Part shown: one piece after another, positions 27,337 through 36,933 of the stretch
Position numbering within the stretch: the first letter of the stretch is position 1
How the letters are laid out: each line of letters begins with the position of its first letter
Assembly (NCBI RefSeq): GCF_001412655.1
Contig: NZ_CP012996.1
Location: forward strand, 682,001 to 746,000
DNA: 64,000 nucleotides
Reading direction: 5' to 3'
DNA from: Pedobacter sp. PACM 27299
Lineage (GTDB): Bacteria > Bacteroidota > Bacteroidia > Sphingobacteriales > Sphingobacteriaceae
Notes under the pieces: model-generated
What the model saw: the letters and a program-made list of their open reading frames with translations, nothing else
Database searches by the model: none
Told to the model about the DNA's origin: nothing
Program-made: the position numbers and the translations under genes

Positions 27337-28995
27337 TTATAATATATTTTTAGTTTTTATATAAAAGTTAGGGTCTGCTTGAAAATTAGCCTGATTTACA
27401 CCAGTTGTTAAAGTGATGGTTTTCCATTTGGTGCTTGGGTAGATGAAAGAAAATTCTGCGGGTTTCAAGCTTACTTTTACCGGCATATCGAAATCTTTAA
27501 CGGTTTCTGTCCAGCGATACGTCAGTTTGTTTCCCTCAATTTTATATTCCAGTGTGGGCACCATTGTGGTTCTTAAATACTGGTCAAAGATTTTATTAAG
27601 CTTCAATCCGCTTTGTTTGGCGATGTAGTTTTCTATTTCTTCAGTAGTCACCGTTTTATGGTAAAAGGTTTTGTTCAAGCCTCTCAGAATCCCTCTGAAC
27701 TTCTCATCATCGTTGATCAATTGTCGGATGGTATGCAGCATATTGGCTCCTTTATAATACATATCGCCTGAACCTTCATGATTGACACCGTAGATTCCAA
27801 TGATTGGAATGTCGTTGGCAATGGCTTTTCTGATGCCAATTACATAGTCGGAAGCCGCTTTTTTTCCTTGCGTAGATTCTGTAAACAATGCTTCAGAATA
27901 ATTGGTAAAGCTTTCATGGATCCACATATCAGCAATATCTTTGGAGGTAATGTTGTTTCCGAACCACTCATGACCGCTTTCATGGATGGTGATAAAATCG
28001 AACTTCAATCCCCATCCGCTACCGGAAAGATCTTTGCCTAAATAACCTTGTTTGAACTGGTTGCCATAGGCAACTGCGCTTTGGTGTTCCATCCCAAGGT
28101 GTGGTGCCTGAACCAGTTTGTAACCGTCTTCATAAAAAGGATATGGGCCAAACCAATGTTCGAATGATTTCAGCATGGGTTTTACATCGGCATCCCAATG
28201 TGGGCGTGCCTGGGCGCTGTCTTCTTTTAAAGCCCAGTAGTCAATGCTGAGTTTTCCCTTTTCACCTAGAAATTCATCGCTCCAGTGTGCATATTTACCA
28301 ATATAAAGGGCAACATTATAGTTGTTGATCGGATTGCTGACTAACCAATTGTACTGCGTATAGCCATCCGGTTTTTCAACGACACTTTTTAAGCGCCCGT
28401 TGGAAACGTCCTGAAGTCCTTTAGGGACACTAATACTGATCATCATGCTGTCTACTTCATCGCTTTGATGGTCTTTTGTTGGCCACCAGCTGCTGGCACC
28501 TAATCCCTGACAAGCCATAGACACCCAGGGATTTCCTGATTTGTCTTTACTGAAAATGAAGCCGCCATCCCAAGGCGGGGTTTTAGCAATGATCGGATTC
28601 CCCGAGTAAAAAACAGTAAAACTTTCTTTACTGCCTTTTTTGATGCTTGCTGGAAAGTTCACAAATACGGCATTGAATTCTCTTGTGAAAGGGAGCTCTT
28701 GATTTTTGTAGACCACTTTCTCTACTTTCAGGTTGGCGAAAAGGTCAAACTGCAGTTTGTTAAAATCCTGAGTAGCGGTAAAGCGGAATTCATTGCTGCC
28801 AGTGATGAATTTCTGGTCTATGTCGACTTTCACATCCAGGTGGTAGTAATTGATGTCGTAACAGCTGCGCAATGGACTTAAACTCCCTCTAAGTGTATCC
28901 GCGCGATTGAATGTATGTTTTTCTTTGAGCAGCTGTGCTTTACCCAGCTGATGGATGCTGAGTAAAGCCAGTAGTGTATATAATAACTTCTTCAT
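27337..28995 (-). CDS. M1 family zinc metallopeptidase, exported
   Basis: The 552-residue protein has a signal peptide (LLALLSIHQLGKAQ) and the gluzincin site HESGH at about residues 338-342, with the third zinc ligand Glu in WIHESFTNYSEALF about 20 residues later. The GMEHQSAVAYG exopeptidase motif replaces the usual GAMEN motif (GMEHQ near 305), as in many Bacteroidota M1 enzymes. It probably trims N-terminal residues from peptides in the periplasm. It is 7 bases downstream of the CocE-type hydrolase gene; together they suggest peptide scavenging. Confidence 0.92.
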   Translation of the reverse strand: MKKLLYTLLALLSIHQLGKAQLLKEKHTFNRADTLRGSLSPLRSCYDINYYHLDVKVDIDQKFITGSNEFRFTATQDFNKLQFDLFANLKVEKVVYKNQELPFTREFNAVFVNFPASIKKGSKESFTVFYSGNPIIAKTPPWDGGFIFSKDKSGNPWVSMACQGLGASSWWPTKDHQSDEVDSMMISISVPKGLQDVSNGRLKSVVEKPDGYTQYNWLVSNPINNYNVALYIGKYAHWSDEFLGEKGKLSIDYWALKEDSAQARPHWDADVKPMLKSFEHWFGPYPFYEDGYKLVQAPHLGMEHQSAVAYGNQFKQGYLGKDLSGSGWGLKFDFITIHESGHEWFGNNITSKDIADMWIHESFTNYSEALFTESTQGKKAASDYVIGIRKAIANDIPIIGIYGVNHEGSGDMYYKGANMLHTIRQLINDDEKFRGILRGLNKTFYHKTVTTEEIENYIAKQSGLKLNKIFDQYLRTTMVPTLEYKIEGNKLTYRWTETVKDFDMPVKVSLKPAEFSFIYPSTKWKTITLTTGVNQANFQADPNFYIKTKNIL

Positions 28996-29002
28996 TTTTA
29001 AA

Positions 29003-30880
29003 TTAAGGCTTTAACACGGTCACAGATACCGCTGAGGCATTATTGGCATCATGATAAATGCGGTGTGTCGCTTTCTGGAAGTCACTGTCGGCAGCATGGT
29101 AAATATCTGTGAATACCTGTGGATTTCTATCTACCAATGGGAACCAGGAGTTTTGTACCTGAATCATGATGCGGTGGCCTTTTTTGAAAGTATGGGCCAC
29201 ATCAGGAATGCTGTAGTCCACTTTGGTGATTTGTCCAGGAATAAATGGCTCTGGTTTTTCGAAGCTATTTCTGAATTTTCCGCGCATTACTTCTCCGCGC
29301 ACCATCATTTGATAACCTCCCATAATGATGTTTTTAGGGTTTGGTTCCATTGGAAGGGCATCTTCCGGATATACGTCAATCAGTTTAACTACATAATCTG
29401 CATCTGTTCCCGTAGTCGAAACTACAAGATTTGCCGTTAAGGGGCCTGCAAGAGTAAGGTCTTCTGTCAGGACTGCGGTTTGAAAAACCTGTACATCTGG
29501 TCGACGTGCGGCAAAGCGCTGGTCATCGATCATGTATTCTCTGGTTCTTCGGGCCTGGACGCCATCCTGATAAGGAACGGGGGCATTCGGGTCACTTTCA
29601 TATTGGTTAAAGCTGTTGGTTGCGGTTGGTTTCTCAAAACTCAACAAGCCCTCTGGCTGGAAATAAAGCATTTTATTCTCCGTGTTTTTTGGTGGCCAGG
29701 TTTCAAAAGCTTTCCATTCATTACTGCCGGTGACAAAGATATTGGCTTCTGCGAGTTTCGCATCGGCAGCATCTTTCAGGTATTGCATAAAGAAAGGGAA
29801 TTCCAGGTTTTTCTGATAGCTCGTGCTGGTGGCTTGTCCGAAATCAATGTCTCCGAAGCTTTCACCTGTGCCTCTAGACCATCCGCCATGGAACCATGGG
29901 CCCATGACCAGGTTATTTTTGGCGCCAGGATTTTGATCTTCAATCGCTTTATAGGTATGTAATGCACCATAAGCATCTTCTGCATCAAAGAAGCCGCCAA
30001 CCACTAATACTGCTGGTTTTACACCTTTTAAATGCGGTCTGATGTTCATGTTCTTCCAGAACTGGTCATAGGTGCCATGTGCCATCAGGTCATTCCAGAA
30101 CTTAATGCTATCGCCGAAGTATTTTTGCTTGGCATTTTTCAAGGCACCAAGGCCAAGGTAAAAACGGTAATTGTCTGCGATTGGGTATTTAAAAGGTTTT
30201 GGGCCTTTATCAGGGGTAATCGGTTTTGGTCTTGGAACGCCAAAAGAAGAGTAGAAACTGAAGGCATCGGCCAGCATGAATGCACCATTGTGGTGGAAAT
30301 CATCTCCCAAAAACCAGTCGGTAACGGGTGCTTGCGGAGATACGGCTTTCAGGCCTTTATGGGCGCCAGGTAATGCTGCTGTGGAGTAAAAGCCAGGGTA
30401 AGAAATCCCATAAATACCGGCTTTCCCATTGTTAGATGGGATGTTTTTGATCAGCCAGTCGATGGTATCATAAGTATCCGAGCTCTCATCAATGTCTTTT
30501 TTACCTTTTTTCTGATCGTTGTGAGGCCTGACATCTACAAATTCACCCTCGCTCATCCATTTTCCACGTACATCCTGGTACACGAAAATAAAGCCTTCTC
30601 TCAGGAATAATGGGGAGGGGCCAAGCGTGGTTTTGTATTTATCTTCACCATAAGGTGCAACCGTATAAGGTGTTCGGTTGATCATAAATGGATATTTTTG
30701 GTTTTTATCCTTGGGGATATAAATGGCAGTAAATAATTTAATGCCGTCGCGCATTGGAATATTGCGTTCGATTTTGGTGTAATTCTGGCGTACATACGCG
30801 GAATCAGATAACTGTGCGAAGCCAGAGGTTCCTGCGAAAAGCAGCAGGATGGCTAGCCAGGAAAATTTAAAGCGGGTCAT
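29003..30880 (-). CDS. CocE/NonD family alpha/beta hydrolase (X-Pro dipeptidyl-peptidase S15 type), exported
   Basis: The 625-residue protein begins with a signal peptide ending near TSGFAQ. The alpha/beta-hydrolase domain shows the nucleophile elbow GISYPG (near 160), an all-helical cap, and the jelly-roll C-terminal PepX_C domain (RPDVQVFQT to the end). Family members cleave X-Pro dipeptides, glutaryl-7-ACA or ester/amide drugs; substrate is not predictable from sequence. It is the first gene of a three-gene operon with an M1 peptidase. A second family member lies at 50.7 kb. Confidence 0.9.
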   Translation of the reverse strand: MTRFKFSWLAILLLFAGTSGFAQLSDSAYVRQNYTKIERNIPMRDGIKLFTAIYIPKDKNQKYPFMINRTPYTVAPYGEDKYKTTLGPSPLFLREGFIFVYQDVRGKWMSEGEFVDVRPHNDQKKGKKDIDESSDTYDTIDWLIKNIPSNNGKAGIYGISYPGFYSTAALPGAHKGLKAVSPQAPVTDWFLGDDFHHNGAFMLADAFSFYSSFGVPRPKPITPDKGPKPFKYPIADNYRFYLGLGALKNAKQKYFGDSIKFWNDLMAHGTYDQFWKNMNIRPHLKGVKPAVLVVGGFFDAEDAYGALHTYKAIEDQNPGAKNNLVMGPWFHGGWSRGTGESFGDIDFGQATSTSYQKNLEFPFFMQYLKDAADAKLAEANIFVTGSNEWKAFETWPPKNTENKMLYFQPEGLLSFEKPTATNSFNQYESDPNAPVPYQDGVQARRTREYMIDDQRFAARRPDVQVFQTAVLTEDLTLAGPLTANLVVSTTGTDADYVVKLIDVYPEDALPMEPNPKNIIMGGYQMMVRGEVMRGKFRNSFEKPEPFIPGQITKVDYSIPDVAHTFKKGHRIMIQVQNSWFPLVDRNPQVFTDIYHAADSDFQKATHRIYHDANNASAVSVTVLKP

Positions 30881-30999
30881 GTTAGGTATTGTTTTTATGG
30901 AAGCTTAAATATACAGAAATCGCGACTTGATTTTTGAGAATGTAACATTAAAGATGAGGAAAGAATTGCTTTTAGGGGGATTATTAGGATAGGTTTATT

Positions 31000-31007
31000 A
31001 ACTTTGT
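31000..31007 (+). promoter_or_regulatory. -7 promoter element for lpdA
   Basis: TAACTTTG fits TAnnTTTG, 21 bases before the start codon; no TTG at the usual spacing. Confidence 0.45.
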
Positions 31008-31028
31008 TCCACAAAAAAAATCCTTAAT

Positions 31029-32435
31029 ATGCAATACGATGTAGTTGTTATTGGCTCGGGCCCGGGCGGTTATGTTGGCGCAATCAGATGTGCTCAACTT
31101 GGCTTAAAAACGGCAGTGATAGAAAAATATAAAACTTTTGGCGGTACCTGCTTAAACGTAGGCTGTATTCCTTCAAAAGCATTGTTAGACTCTTCAGAGC
31201 ATTATCACAATGCTGCACATACTTTCCAGACTCATGGAATCAACCTGAAAGATTTGAAAGTGGATATGCCACAGATGATCGCTCGTAAGGATGATGTGGT
31301 AGCTCAGAATACTGCCGGAATTCAATACCTCTTCAAAAAAAATAAGATCGATTCTTTCCAGGGATTGGGTTCTTTTGTAGACAAGAACACGATTCTTATC
31401 ACTAAAGAAGACGGAACTACAGAAACGATTACTGCTAAAAATGTGATCATTGCTTCAGGTTCTAAACCAACAGCATTGCCATTTTTACCAATCGATAAAA
31501 AGAGAATCATTACTTCGACGGAAGCTTTGAATATCAAAGAAGTGCCGAAAGAAATGGTAGTCATTGGTGGTGGCGTAATCGGACTGGAATTAGGTTCTGT
31601 GTACGCACGTTTAGGTACTAAAGTATCTGTAGTGGAATTCATGCCTTCGATCATTGGTACAATGGACGCTGGTTTAGGAAAAGAATTGCAGCGTGTATTG
31701 AAAAAATCTTTAGGCATGGAGTTCTTTATGGGGCATAAAGTAACTGGTGCAACTGCCAAAGGCAAACGTGTAACGGTAACTGCTGAAAATTCAAAAGGCG
31801 CTGCTGTAAGTATTGAAGCTGATTACTGTATCGTTGCAGTAGGCCGTACGGCTTATACTGAGGGATTAGGGTTAGAAAATATCGGCATCAAAACTGAAGA
31901 TCGCGGCAACAAGATCCCTGTAAATGAGCATTTAGAGACTTCGGTTCCTGGTGTTTATGCAATTGGTGACGTAATTAAAGGTGCAATGCTTGCGCATAAA
32001 GCAGAAGATGAAGGTATTTATGTTGCGGAAACTTTAGCCGGACAAAAACCACACATCAACTACAACCTGATTCCAGGTGTAGTATATACCTGGCCGGAAG
32101 TAGCTTCAGTAGGATTTACTGAAGAGCAGCTGAAAGAAAAAGGTACGGCTTATAAGGCTGGTTCATTCCCTTTCAAAGCCAGTGGACGTGCAAAAGCAAG
32201 TATGGATACGGATGGTTTCGTAAAAGTATTGGCTGATGCGACTACAGATGAAATTTTAGGTGTACACATGATCGGTCCACGTGCGGCGGATATGATTGCT
32301 GAGGCTGTGGTAGCTATGGAATTCCGTGCTTCAGCAGAAGACATCGCAAGAATTTGCCATGCACACCCAACTTATACAGAAGCATTAAAAGAAGCGGCAA
32401 TGGCTGCAACTGAAAACAGAGCGATTCATATTTAA
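31029..32435 (+). CDS. lpdA: Dihydrolipoyl dehydrogenase (E3)
   Basis: The 468-residue flavoprotein reoxidises dihydrolipoamide of 2-oxo acid dehydrogenase complexes with NAD. The FAD-binding motif GSGPGGYVGA (9-18), the redox disulfide Cys41/Cys46 in GGTCLNVGCIPSK, the NAD motif GGGVIGLELG near 180, and the C-terminal HAHPTYTE with the active-site His-Glu pair are all present. It is monocistronic, 5 kb downstream of sucA-sucB, and probably serves several complexes. Confidence 0.96.
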   Translation: MQYDVVVIGSGPGGYVGAIRCAQLGLKTAVIEKYKTFGGTCLNVGCIPSKALLDSSEHYHNAAHTFQTHGINLKDLKVDMPQMIARKDDVVAQNTAGIQYLFKKNKIDSFQGLGSFVDKNTILITKEDGTTETITAKNVIIASGSKPTALPFLPIDKKRIITSTEALNIKEVPKEMVVIGGGVIGLELGSVYARLGTKVSVVEFMPSIIGTMDAGLGKELQRVLKKSLGMEFFMGHKVTGATAKGKRVTVTAENSKGAAVSIEADYCIVAVGRTAYTEGLGLENIGIKTEDRGNKIPVNEHLETSVPGVYAIGDVIKGAMLAHKAEDEGIYVAETLAGQKPHINYNLIPGVVYTWPEVASVGFTEEQLKEKGTAYKAGSFPFKASGRAKASMDTDGFVKVLADATTDEILGVHMIGPRAADMIAEAVVAMEFRASAEDIARICHAHPTYTEALKEAAMAATENRAIHI

Positions 32436-32451
32436 TCCTCGTTTTGATCTT

Positions 32452-32488
32452 ACAAAGAAACCTCAAGTAATTGGGGTTTCTTTGTTTA
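32452..32488 (+). terminator. Terminator of lpdA
   Basis: Stem of about 14 bp (32453-32466 with 32471-32484) with a 4-base GTAA loop. The T stretches are inside the stem rather than in a clean tail. Confidence 0.75.
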
Positions 32489-32580
32489 TGAGCTATTGTA
32501 AAAGGCTCAATCCCTTTGCTTGCCTGGTAAAATCTTTTAATAAATCGATCGTCTTAAAAGCCCTGCTAATTGTTGAACAT

Positions 32581-32619
32581 AAAAAAGAGGAATCTGCATT
32601 TAGCAGATTCCTCTTTTTT
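32581..32619. terminator. Bidirectional terminator between lpdA and the efflux operon
   Basis: A perfect 17-bp inverted repeat (32581-32597 with 32603-32619), A6 at one end and T6 at the other, loop of 5. It mainly ends the minus-strand efflux operon. Confidence 0.92.
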
Positions 32620-32638
32620 ATTTGATGATCCGGGCGGT

Positions 32639-35600
32639 TTAATGTTTACCGTCCAGGTCGTATTCTTTAACGTCTTTATGATCATAAGGTTCTGCGATCA
32701 GTTCTTCCATCGACTGGCCTTTTTTATTAAAGCCAAATTTAGTTAAGATGTTGTCAAAGATCTGATACATTACCGGTACTACAATCAGCGTCAGGAATAG
32801 AGAACTGGTTAGTCCACCTACGATTACCCATGCCAGACCGTTTTTCCATTCCGCACCGGCACCACTGGCCAATGCAATAGGAAGCATACCGATTACCATG
32901 GCAATCGTGGTCATTAGAATCGGACGTAAACGTGCATGGTTGGCCAGAATAAGTGCCTCATGTGTAGATTTACCTTCTGCTTTCATCTGGTTCGTAAAAT
33001 CGACCAGGATGATCGCATTTTTCGCTACCAGACCGATCAGCATGATCAATCCTAAGATGGTAAAGATACCTAATGAGTTGTTTGTGATGGCCAGGGCAAG
33101 TAAAGCACCGATTACCGATAGAGGGATCGAGAACATTACGACTAGCGGATAAACGAAACTATCATATAACGCTACCATGATCAGGTATACTAAGATCACC
33201 GAAGCCATCATCGCGATACCTAAAGTACCGAAACCTTCACTCTGGTTTTCCTGGTCACCACCCCATACATAACTTACGCCAACTGGTTTTTTCAGTTTAC
33301 CATTGTTTTCCAATTCTATCAGTTTATTCTGTAATTCGGTTACGATCGTACCTGTTGGTCTACCGATAGACTGCGCTTTTACAGAAACAGAAGTACTCTT
33401 ATCTCTACGTTCCAGCTGACTTGGGCCTGAACCTTCTTTAATATCCGCAAATTGAATTAATTTTACTTTATCGCCTCTGTCGTTTATGAAAGTTAGGTTC
33501 CTTACGTCGTCGATGTTACGGCGATCGAAGCTTTGGAATTGAATGTTGATGTCGTACTCGTATTCACCTTTACGGTATTTACCATCGGTATTTCCACTAA
33601 ATGCAGTTTGCATGGTCATACCTACAGTTTGCAGGGTCAATCCTAAAGCAGCCATTTTATCACGGTCTACCTGAACATTGATCTCTGGACTACCTTTCTC
33701 TACAGATAATTTCACCTCTGCAGATCCTGGAATTCCTCTTAATACCTCCATTGCACCTTCTGCGTATTTCATCGCACTATCCAGGTCGGATCCCATTACG
33801 ACAAGGTCGATAGGGGCGTTTTCTGCGATACCTAAAATACTGATCGGTACTGTTTTTACTTTCGCACCAACCAGTGATTTCGACAATTCACGACTCACTT
33901 TCGTGGCATAAATATCCGAAGCATCTGCACGGTCTTTACGTTCTACTAATTTTACGTTGATCTCAGACTTGTAAGCAGTAGCCTGAGAAGCCCCCATATC
34001 ACCACTGGATTGTCCAACGGTAGTAATCATTTGAGTGATCTCTGGTTTTTTCACTAAGAAAGCTTCTGCTCTTTGAGTAAACTGGTTTGTTTTTTCCAGA
34101 GAGGCATCTTTTGGAAGTTCAATCTGTACCAGGAACTCACCTTTATCACTCTTAGGGAAAAACTCTGTACCGATGAAACCACCGATTGTTAATCCACATG
34201 AGCTCAATAACAGCATGAATACACCAATAATCGTAATGGCTTTATGACGTAAAGTCCATTCTAAAATACCAGTTACCCAAACTGTAAATTTATGCAATTG
34301 CTTTTCGAACCATAAGATGAAACGTCCGAAAGCATTTTTGCCTTCAATTTTTTCCAGTTTACCGAAACGAGATGATAATAAAGGAACGATAGTAAATGAA
34401 GTCACTAATGATAGTAGGGTTGCAATAATTACCACCACACAGAATTGACGCAGGATATTAGAAACTAATCCTGAACTCACTGCGATCGGGAAGAACACCA
34501 CCACAATTACTAAAGTAATCGATACTACGGTAAAGCCAATCTCTGCGGTTGCATCATAAGCAGCACGAACACGGTTTTTACCCATCTCCATGTGTCTGTA
34601 GATGTTTTCCAATACTACAATCGCATCATCCACCAGGATACCTACCACCAGGGAAAGTCCAAGTAAAGACATCAGGTTTAAGGTGTAACCGAATAAGCTC
34701 ATCCCGATAAATGTAGCAATCAGGGAAGCTGGAATGGATACCATTACAATTGCCGCGTTCCGTAAACTGTGCAGGAAGAAGAGCATTACGAAAGCTACCA
34801 GGACAATTGCCATGATTAAATCGTGGATTACCGCATCAGCTGATTCTAAAGTAAAGATCGAACTGTCGTTGGCAATGATGATTTTCAAATCGTTTGCTTT
34901 GTAGTCTTTTTCAAGGGTAGCCACAATTTTGTGCATGCCTTTACTTACTTCTACCGCATTCGCATCAGATTGTTTAATGATCTGAATGGCGATCGCACCT
35001 TTTCTATCGATACGTGCAATTTTCTCTACTTCTTTTTGTGCATCCTGTACGTCAGCAACATCGCTTAATCTGATTTGAGCACCAGTTTTGCTCGTGGCCA
35101 CGATCAGGTTTCTCAATTCGTCAACGGTTTTGAATTTACCGGAAAGACGGATCAATACATCCTGATTTTCAGTTTTCACACTTCCTGTAGGGAAGTCAAG
35201 GTTGGAGGTTAAAATCGCTTGTTGAATTTGAGGAATAGAAAGGTTGTATCCTTCAATCTTAGCTGCGTTTAAGCCCACTACGATTTCACGCTCAGAACCA
35301 CCTACCAGGTTGACCTGCGCCACACCTGAGACCCTGGAAAGGATTGGGGCAATACGCTTATCGATCAAATCATAGAAAGCCGCATCATCCATTTTCGCGG
35401 ATGCCGACATGGTGATTACCGGTAAATCATCCAGTGAGAATTTATTCAGGGAAGGCTGTTTCACATCCGTTGGTAAATCTGCAAGGATGGAGTTTACTTT
35501 ACGCTGTGCCTCATTCAAAGATAAATCCACATTGGCTTTATCATTTAAGGTGATGGTCACTACGGATAAACTCTCATAAGATACCGCGTTTAGTTTTTTA

Positions 35601-35830
35601 ATGTTCTCCATGGAGGAGACGGCATCTTCAATCTTCTTGGTTACGGTATTCTCTACCTCATTAGGTGAAGCTCCGGGATATATAGTGGAAATCGAGACTA
35701 CATTGTTAGAGAACTTTGGTAATAATTCATAGCTCAGGCTAAAGTAGCTCAATAGCCCCATCAGCGTTAGCGCGGTAAAAACCACGATAACGAGTGTTGG
35801 GCGCTTTATAGAAATTTCTGTTATTTTCAT
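32639..35830 (-). CDS. RND multidrug/solute efflux permease (AcrB/MexB family)
   Basis: The 1063-residue inner membrane pump begins with a transmembrane helix after ISIKRPTLV, has two large periplasmic loops, and twelve membrane helices in the RND pattern. The proton-relay region in helix 4 is seen in GILVDDAIVVLENIYRHME (around residue 400), containing paired Asp residues as in HAE1 pumps. It exports drugs or other compounds with the adaptor and TolC encoded upstream in the same operon. The substrate cannot be told from sequence. Confidence 0.95.
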   Translation of the reverse strand: MKITEISIKRPTLVIVVFTALTLMGLLSYFSLSYELLPKFSNNVVSISTIYPGASPNEVENTVTKKIEDAVSSMENIKKLNAVSYESLSVVTITLNDKANVDLSLNEAQRKVNSILADLPTDVKQPSLNKFSLDDLPVITMSASAKMDDAAFYDLIDKRIAPILSRVSGVAQVNLVGGSEREIVVGLNAAKIEGYNLSIPQIQQAILTSNLDFPTGSVKTENQDVLIRLSGKFKTVDELRNLIVATSKTGAQIRLSDVADVQDAQKEVEKIARIDRKGAIAIQIIKQSDANAVEVSKGMHKIVATLEKDYKANDLKIIIANDSSIFTLESADAVIHDLIMAIVLVAFVMLFFLHSLRNAAIVMVSIPASLIATFIGMSLFGYTLNLMSLLGLSLVVGILVDDAIVVLENIYRHMEMGKNRVRAAYDATAEIGFTVVSITLVIVVVFFPIAVSSGLVSNILRQFCVVVIIATLLSLVTSFTIVPLLSSRFGKLEKIEGKNAFGRFILWFEKQLHKFTVWVTGILEWTLRHKAITIIGVFMLLLSSCGLTIGGFIGTEFFPKSDKGEFLVQIELPKDASLEKTNQFTQRAEAFLVKKPEITQMITTVGQSSGDMGASQATAYKSEINVKLVERKDRADASDIYATKVSRELSKSLVGAKVKTVPISILGIAENAPIDLVVMGSDLDSAMKYAEGAMEVLRGIPGSAEVKLSVEKGSPEINVQVDRDKMAALGLTLQTVGMTMQTAFSGNTDGKYRKGEYEYDINIQFQSFDRRNIDDVRNLTFINDRGDKVKLIQFADIKEGSGPSQLERRDKSTSVSVKAQSIGRPTGTIVTELQNKLIELENNGKLKKPVGVSYVWGGDQENQSEGFGTLGIAMMASVILVYLIMVALYDSFVYPLVVMFSIPLSVIGALLALAITNNSLGIFTILGLIMLIGLVAKNAIILVDFTNQMKAEGKSTHEALILANHARLRPILMTTIAMVIGMLPIALASGAGAEWKNGLAWVIVGGLTSSLFLTLIVVPVMYQIFDNILTKFGFNKKGQSMEELIAEPYDHKDVKEYDLDGKH

Positions 35831-35868
35831 CAGAATAGTTTTGTTATATATTCATGCTAAGGTGTTGG

Positions 35869-36933
35869 TTATTTTACAGGAACAACCGGCGTTCCATCAA
35901 CTAAGTTGATTTGTCCACTGGTGATCACTGTTTCGCCTTCTTTCAGGCCATCCAGCACTTCAACATTTTCTCCAAGGATTCTACCTGCAACTACTTTACG
36001 CAATACTGCTTTATTTCCTTCACCCAATACAAAAATCTGGTTGCTGCTTACACTACCGAAGAATGCACCACGAGGGACGATAATGGTAGGGGCAAGGTGT
36101 GGGAATTTGAATACTGCAGTACCGTACATACCTGCTTTAAGTGTGTTTTTCTTGTTATTTTCTACTAAGATTTCTACTGGAAAGTTTAGAGAAGCATCTG
36201 CTTTAGCAGCAATGAAAGTTACTTTTCCCTGGAAGTCATCTGTTGGGAAAACGTTTGCTTTAATTGGTACCTGATCGCCAATGTTGATGTTAGCTACCTG
36301 CGACTCATCTACATTTACCTTAAGTTTCAATTTAGACACGTCTACCAATTCAAACAATTGTGTACCCTGTGCATTTGCATACGCACCAACTTCCACATAT
36401 TTTTTGTTCACCACACCATTGATCGGAGACCTCATGTTCGCATCACTTACTCTTTTTTGTGAGCTCTGCAGTCTTAGTCTTGCGTTTTTAACCGCCAGTT
36501 TTGCCTGATCTAATTGTTGCTGCGTTACTCCGCCAGTTTGGAAAGAGCTGGCATATCTTGCTTCATCTCTGATTGCATTTTGTAAGGTTGCTTCTGCAGT
36601 TTCTTTATCCGTATTTAAGATTTCTGCATCGATGCGTGCTAAAGGCTGACCTTTAGTTACTCTATCGCCTTCTTTAACATAAATAGCAGTCACACGGCCA
36701 GCGATTTCCGCCATATAATTCAATTCCTGAATTGGAGCAAATACACCGTTAACGCTAAAATCAAGGTTAATAGGCTCTTTTTTCGCTACTTCAGTACGAA
36801 CAGAAATTGCACCGCTACCTTCCGCAACAATTGCCGTTTTCTCTGCATTTTTCTTTTTATTGTTTTTCAACACCAGGGCGATCCCGACTATGGCAATTAT
36901 GATTACTAAGGCAGTAATTATTCCTTTTTTCAT
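35869..36933 (-). CDS. RND efflux periplasmic adaptor (membrane fusion protein)
   Basis: The 354-residue protein has one N-terminal membrane helix (residues 5-22), a biotinyl-lipoyl-like domain split around a coiled-coil hairpin (about 105-160), then beta-barrel and membrane-proximal domains with NGVVNKKYVEVGAY and LKEGETVITSGQINLVDG. It links the RND pump to the outer membrane channel. It lies between tolC-like and permease genes, overlapping the former by 4 bases. Confidence 0.94.
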   Translation of the reverse strand: MKKGIITALVIIIAIVGIALVLKNNKKKNAEKTAIVAEGSGAISVRTEVAKKEPINLDFSVNGVFAPIQELNYMAEIAGRVTAIYVKEGDRVTKGQPLARIDAEILNTDKETAEATLQNAIRDEARYASSFQTGGVTQQQLDQAKLAVKNARLRLQSSQKRVSDANMRSPINGVVNKKYVEVGAYANAQGTQLFELVDVSKLKLKVNVDESQVANINIGDQVPIKANVFPTDDFQGKVTFIAAKADASLNFPVEILVENNKKNTLKAGMYGTAVFKFPHLAPTIIVPRGAFFGSVSSNQIFVLGEGNKAVLRKVVAGRILGENVEVLDGLKEGETVITSGQINLVDGTPVVPVK